Of a DNA stretch of 60,000 nt, positions 58,414 through 60,000 are shown piece after piece (position 1 is the stretch's first letter; the number at the start of each line of letters is the position of its first letter). The notes beneath the pieces were generated by a model, which was not told the origin of the DNA, ran no database searches, and saw only the letters and a program-made list of their open reading frames with translations. Source of the DNA: Nematostella vectensis (lineage: Eukaryota > Cnidaria > Anthozoa > Actiniaria > Edwardsiidae). The stretch is from NCBI RefSeq assembly GCF_932526225.1, contig NC_064035.1:972501-1032500 (forward strand). Reading direction: 5' to 3'. The position numbers and the translations under genes were made by a program.

Positions 58414-58985
58414 TTTGTGGTGAAATGATAGGCACTGTCCTTACTTTGAACGGCGAAACCGCTTGCCGCAGCGGTGAATTCGCTGATGTAATGGCCCGTT
58501 TTAGGTAGAAAAACCCCGGTCTGTCAATCACGTGCTTTGTGCAAACATTCCGTAGACAATCCGGCACTGAAGTCATCTCGTGACCTTGTGTAATCGCAAT
58601 CTAAACGTTTCGAGAACATTTTGTATGTAGAGTCGTAGAATAAAACCGCTCAAACATGATCGTGTTGTCGCACTTCGTAGCATACGCTATATACGACCTC
58701 CTAACCCCCTCTTGGGTGAAAGAGCTTCGCGATATTTTTCGGGAGGTTGTGAGAGAGTGAAAATAGAGTGCTCATCCAAACGTTAACAAGCCGGTAATCG
58801 AATCACCTTGTGCTAGGAACTGAGGGCCGTGAAAACGAGGCACGTGGATTGGATCGCCACCCTACGGAGCGCGGAATAACCGTTTTTCGGCCGTAAATTC
58901 AAAGCCGCTAGCGTGGCGTTTAAACCTGAGTTTTACTCGAACACCTCGCTCCCGGACTCTTCGCTAATTTGTCGCAGTCTCTTTT

Positions 58986-59514
58986 TTATCTTTTCGGGGG
59001 CCCTCTCTTGCTTTTTTTCTCACGCGATGCGAGGCCGTGTCGAGCTTTGATAGTGGCCTTGAGCGCGTAGTATCTCTCTTGTTCCCGAAGTATTAGCTGA
59101 AACTCTTCGTCTGAGATATGCCCGTTTTGCAGAGCCTTAGATACCAGCTCGCTGTTCGAGTTTTTCTTACTCTCCGCTAAAACCATCGTGTCTTCGTGTT
59201 TAGCAACCTTGCTCGTAAGATCTCTAGAGACTATCCCTGCGCCTACGCCCACGACAGCGATCAGCCCAGCGATCCCTGCCAGCGGACCGCCGATCAGAAC
59301 CCCTATCCCACTCAAAGAGACAGCGATGCCGGATACCACAGACACCACATGGGTAACGGCAAAGGCGCGCTTATACTTTTTCCGCTATCTCGTTGTCTAG
59401 AACCGCCTGAGTGTCACATATTTTCTGGAGTAGGAAGCTTTGCACGTCGCCGCCGCTGTGCATAATGGGAAGCGAGGGGTATATGACACCACCGCTAACG
59501 TCGCTGTTTGCCAT
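58986..59514 (-). pseudogene. Glycine-rich membrane-type protein of the virus-like cluster, one frameshift
   Basis: An ATG at 59514-59512 opens a frame that stops at about 59388. The homologous-looking continuation (KYKRAFAVTH onward) lies in another frame running to the stop at 58986. The switch falls at an A-run in about 59385-59392, so a single-base indel is the simplest explanation. The second part has a ~35-residue glycine/alanine/valine hydrophobic stretch, then a charged helical region (SDEEFQLILREQERYYALK) and a basic tail. This layout matches a protein I associate with multi-copy, intronless, capsid-linked elements in cnidarians, but I cannot name the family. Exact identity unresolved. 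Confidence 0.5.
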
Positions 59515-59537
59515 GTTTGTTACGTCGGAGCTAGGTT

Positions 59538-60000
59538 AGCTATAATACAAGGCGAACAGGCTTGCCCTTAAAGTCCACCCGTCTACCGTAGTTATCTCTT
59601 ATCCAGGTTTGGATACCCGAGACAAACTCAGAGGAAGTTGCTGCGACACAAACGGGGATGTCGGGTCAATAGACGACTTTCTCGTGCGGTCTCCCGCGGG
59701 TTTCTAGGCAAGCGAGAAAGTTTGCGTGCGATCTACGATATCGCAGCAGATGTAGAGGGCCTCTATTTTCGGCAAAGCCACCTTAAGTGGGGGTACCCCC
59801 AAGGGCAGTGCGAGGCCCCGCTCCCCCACCTGATTGTCTTTAACCTCTAGGCCAAATAGTGCGCAAAGCTCGGCATTCAGGAACGCAACGCCATTCGACA
59901 TAAACGCGATTTTCCCGGTGAGGGGATCCAGCTTCGCGGTCAGAATCTTGCTTTAAGCGCGGTTGATCGTTTCCACGATGGACTCGGCCGTGTGGTGCCC
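59538..60000 (-). pseudogene. C-terminal part of a structural-type protein of the virus-like cluster, disrupted
   Basis: The open stretch between stops at 59955-59953 and 59706-59704 contains a beta-rich-looking sequence ending in LYICCDIVDRTQTF. The reading then continues in another frame to a stop near 59538, where the end WIRDNYGRRVDFKGKPV is recognisable. The pairing of an aromatic-rich 'YxxCDxV' segment with a terminal beta-strand of this type recalls the F54H12.2-like proteins linked to Polinton/adintovirus-type elements; this is recall, not a search. At least two disruptions mean this copy is dead. Its N-terminal part lies beyond the window. Confidence 0.4.

Overview
This is eukaryotic nuclear DNA, most likely from an anthozoan cnidarian (a sea anemone or coral; Nematostella-like is my best guess). 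Genes are split by GT-AG introns, codons are metazoan, the T-box gene is cnidarian/bilaterian-type, and the intergenic DNA is full of short DNA transposons and satellites. There are no bacterial features.

Layout. (1) 37-31594, + strand: ATP-citrate lyase (ACLY). It lacks the N-terminal ~210 codons, which lie left of the window. I placed 27 exons with consistent phase through to the stop codon. About 90% of the gene is intron, and the introns hold at least eight unrelated tandem-repeat arrays (units of about 20-43 bp) plus several transposons. The largest array is 5.5 kb and produces a spurious 1862-codon open frame. (2) 24809-26310, - strand: a two-exon gene for an eight-helix membrane protein of the Fuseless family, nested inside the last ACLY intron. 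(3) 28011-29830: a 5'-truncated LINE in the same intron. (4) 31.9-44.2 kb: gene-poor DNA with satellites, small inverted-repeat transposons, and a long-inverted-repeat element (about 32.9-36.9 kb) interrupted by a second, TTAA-flanked element carrying a broken transposase. (5) 44396-48246, + strand: a complete seven-exon Brachyury gene of 392 codons. (6) 48.3-57.5 kb: microsatellites, SINE/LINE tails, a cluster of four transposons at 53.0-55.3 kb, and a 1.7 kb satellite whose 56-bp unit contains a perfect 16-bp palindrome. (7) 57.6-60 kb, - strand: compact, partly broken, single-exon reading frames that resemble a virus-like or Polinton-like mobile element rather than host genes.

The three host genes act separately: cytosolic acetyl-CoA production (ACLY), a presynaptic/neuronal-type membrane protein (Fuseless family), and a mesendoderm/blastopore transcription factor (Brachyury). 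The most unusual pattern is mutational. Tandem duplications repeatedly straddle splice sites (ACLY exons 15, 17, 19 and 26; Brachyury exon 7). Two large intronic arrays repeat a near-consensus 5' splice-site motif dozens of times.
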